Assembly: GCA_002401525.1 (NCBI GenBank)
Contig: NVTH01000050.1
Span: 12,529 to 19,783 of the forward strand
Direction: 5' to 3'
Source of the DNA: Moraxellaceae bacterium
GTDB lineage: Bacteria; Pseudomonadota; Gammaproteobacteria; Pseudomonadales; UBA3067
DNA length: 7,255 nt
Shown: positions 5,504 through 7,255 of the stretch, piece after piece
Layout of the letters: each line of letters starts with the position of its first letter
Numbering within the stretch: position 1 is the first letter of the stretch
Program-made: the position numbers and the translations under genes
The notes under the pieces: model-generated
Told to the model about the DNA's origin: nothing
Databases searched by the model: none
The model's input: only the letters and a program-made list of their open reading frames with translations

Positions 5504-6379
5504 CTACTTCCAACCGGTCGCTTCTGCGAGGGCTTTACCCAGTTCAGCAGGATTACGAACCGTGCTCGCACCCGCGGCTTCAAGTGCAGCAAACTTTTCA
5601 GCCGCAGTGCCCTTACCACCGGCAATGATTGCACCCGCATGGCCCATGCGCTTACCGGCAGGCGCAGTCACTCCCGCAATGTAAGACACTACCGGCTTAG
5701 TCACATTTGACTGGATGAATTCAGCGGCTTCTTCTTCAGCTGTACCGCCAATTTCGCCCACCATTATAATCGCTTCAGTTTGATCATCGGCTTGGAACAT
5801 TTCCAATGCGTCAATAAAAGTAGTGCCAGGAATCGGGTCTCCACCAATACCAATACAAGTGCTTTGTCCAAACCCTAGCTCGGTGGTTTGATTGACCGCT
5901 TCGTAGGTTAAGGTTCCTGAACGAGACACAATACCGACTTTACCAGGCAAATGAATTGAACCTGGCATAATGCCAATTTTACATTCACCCGGAGTGATAA
6001 TGCCGGGACAATTAGGGCCGATCAGACGAGCCCCCGAATTTTCCACGTAGGCTTTGACATAAAGCATGTCGATCGTGGGAATACCTTCGGTAATGCAGAC
6101 CACCAATGGAATCCCCGCATCCACCGCTTCGATAATAGAATCTTTACAAAACGCGGCTGGCACGTAAATAACGCTAGCATCCGCCGAAGTTTCTGCCACA
6201 GCCTCTTTAACGGTATCAAACACAGGCAAATCTAAATGTCGCTGACCGCCTTTTCCCGGAGTCACCCCGCCGACCATTCTTGTACCGTAAGCAATGGATT
6301 GCTCTGAATGAAGCGTTCCTTGAGCGCCGGTAAAACCCTGGCAAATTACTTTAGTGTCTTTGTTTATTAATACGCTCAT
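5504..6379 (-). CDS. sucD: Succinyl-CoA synthetase (ADP-forming) subunit alpha
   Basis: The 291-residue alpha subunit of the TCA-cycle enzyme that turns succinyl-CoA into succinate while making ATP or GTP. It is full length against about 289 in E. coli. It shows the N-terminal CoA-binding Rossmann motif GFTGAQGT (15-22), the conserved GGVTPGKGG (37-45), [20 protein letters not shown] (121-140), [10 protein letters not shown] (151-160), [10 protein letters not shown] (177-186), and the phosphohistidine loop GHAGAI with His247 (the E. coli counterpart is His246). The start ATG lies 2 nt after the sucC stop and uses a GGAGGGG inside the end of sucC, so the two are co-transcribed and probably translationally coupled. 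The gene is the last of the operon and ends before a strong terminator. It is cytoplasmic, in an alpha-beta complex with SucC. Confidence 0.98.
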   Translation of the reverse strand: MSVLINKDTKVICQGFTGAQGTLHSEQSIAYGTRMVGGVTPGKGGQRHLDLPVFDTVKEAVAETSADASVIYVPAAFCKDSIIEAVDAGIPLVVCITEGIPTIDMLYVKAYVENSGARLIGPNCPGIITPGECKIGIMPGSIHLPGKVGIVSRSGTLTYEAVNQTTELGFGQSTCIGIGGDPIPGTTFIDALEMFQADDQTEAIIMVGEIGGTAEEEAAEFIQSNVTKPVVSYIAGVTAPAGKRMGHAGAIIAGGKGTAAEKFAALEAAGASTVRNPAELGKALAEATGWK

Positions 6380-6381
6380 GC

Positions 6382-7255
6382 TTACCCCTCCACCGCTTCA
6401 ACAGCTTTCATCGCGGCGTCATTAAAACCACTGGCTGCAATAATATTAAGTCCACTTTGCGCGAGTTTTTCACGGCCTAACTCGGCGTTATTACCCTCTA
6501 ATCTGACAATCACAGGGACTTTAACCCCAACTTCTTCTACCGCGCCTATGACCCCTTCAGCAATTAAATCACAGCGCACAATGCCGCCAAAAATATTGAC
6601 TAATACGGCTTTCACATTGGTATCGGACAAAATTATTTTGAATGCCTCAGTAACCCGTTCTTTAGTCGCCCCTCCTCCAACATCAAGAAAGTTAGCGGGC
6701 GCACCGCCGTGCAATTTCACTAAATCCATGGTGCCCATGGCGAGTCCAGCACCATTTACCATGCAACCAATATTGCCGTCTAACGCCACGTAATTTAATT
6801 CCCATTCTGCAGCAAGGCGTTCTCGTTCGTCCTCCTGGCTTGGATCTTCCATTTCCACCAAATCTGGATGGCGAAATAATGCATTGCCATCAATGGCTAC
6901 TTTGGCATCCAGGCAATGAAGGTCGCCTTCTTTAGTCACAACCAAAGGATTAATTTCCAACAACGCTAAATCTTTCTCTTCAAACAATTTAGCCAACAGT
7001 AAAAATATCTTGGTGAATTGTTTCACTTGGGCATTGTTTAAACCCAACGCATACCCTAACTCTCGACCTTGATAAGGCTGCGCCCCAACGATGGGGTCAA
7101 TGGACGCCTTCAGTATTTTTTCAGGCGTCTCTTCTGCCACCTTTTCAATTTCTACCCCACCTTCAGTAGACGCCATAAAGGTCACTCGGCGAGTAGCGCG
7201 ATCCACTACAGCGCCCAAATAATATTCCTTCTCAATATCAGTGCACGACTCCACT
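6382..7255 (-). CDS. sucC: Succinyl-CoA synthetase subunit beta, C-terminal three quarters (cut by the window edge)
   Basis: The visible 290 codons follow E. coli SucC almost without gaps. The first visible codon (GTG, Val) is internal, matching about residue 98 of the 388 in E. coli, so roughly 97 residues of the ATP-grasp domain lie beyond 7255. Seen in the fragment: [20 protein letters not shown] (9-28), EINPLV with the Mg-nucleotide Asn102 (E. coli Asn199), Asp116 (E. coli Asp213), [11 protein letters not shown] (167-177), [12 protein letters not shown] (190-201), [13 protein letters not shown] (219-231) and [10 protein letters not shown] (251-260). The C-terminal half is the CoA-ligase-type domain that meets SucD. 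Nucleotide choice (ADP or GDP) cannot be judged because the N-terminal part is missing. It is the gene before sucD in the operon; sucA, sucB and perhaps lpd would be expected further upstream, outside the window. Confidence 0.98.
   Translation of the reverse strand, partial: VESCTDIEKEYYLGAVVDRATRRVTFMASTEGGVEIEKVAEETPEKILKASIDPIVGAQPYQGRELGYALGLNNAQVKQFTKIFLLLAKLFEEKDLALLEINPLVVTKEGDLHCLDAKVAIDGNALFRHPDLVEMEDPSQEDERERLAAEWELNYVALDGNIGCMVNGAGLAMGTMDLVKLHGGAPANFLDVGGGATKERVTEAFKIILSDTNVKAVLVNIFGGIVRCDLIAEGVIGAVEEVGVKVPVIVRLEGNNAELGREKLAQSGLNIIAASGFNDAAMKAVEAVEG
6385..6391 (-). promoter_or_regulatory. sucD ribosome binding site inside the end of sucC
   Basis: On the minus strand GGAGGGG (6391-6385) forms the last codons of sucC and stands 5 nt before the sucD ATG (6379-6377). 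The sucC TAA and the sucD ATG are only 2 nt apart, which supports coupled, equal synthesis of the two subunits. Confidence 0.8.

Overview
The window looks like a chromosomal segment of a moderately AT-rich, probably marine gammaproteobacterium. Two things point there: the SucC/SucD sequences run very close to the E. coli-type succinyl-CoA synthetase, and a membrane diiron hydroxylase of the AlkB/XylM group sits beside them, as expected in a hydrocarbon-using organism. The genus cannot be fixed from sequence alone. There are no rRNA, tRNA, IS or CRISPR features.

Layout from left to right: (1) the 3' end of a small helical protein gene of unknown function (3-320, +), followed by a degenerate 15-17 bp tandem array; (2) a PhzF-family isomerase gene (676-1593, +), convergent with (3) a secreted DUF4124 protein gene (1686-2126, -); (4) a divergent 470-bp spacer holding a good sigma70-type promoter that drives (5) an unusual gene (2599-3687, +) coding for an excisionase/MerR-like helix-turn-helix, one transmembrane segment and a phage-tail-fibre-like outer domain; (6) a 460-bp spacer; (7) an AlkB/XylM-family hydroxylase gene (4150-5391, +); (8) a strong bidirectional terminator; (9) the end of the TCA-cycle operon, sucC-sucD (-), with sucC cut off by the window edge.

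The housekeeping part (sucCD) is ordinary. The rest is a row of mostly single-gene units with long spacers, which is typical of accessory or lineage-specific DNA. No clear shared pathway joins the PhzF enzyme, the DUF4124 protein, the HTH-membrane protein and the hydroxylase. The hydroxylase has no visible rubredoxin, ferredoxin or reductase partner here, so its electron donor must be encoded elsewhere. The most interesting item is the HTH-TM-fibre protein, which has the layout of a one-component membrane transcription regulator but a sensor part that resembles phage tail-fibre ends. Several spacers also carry short imperfect tandem duplications, two of them running over the stop codon of the preceding gene.
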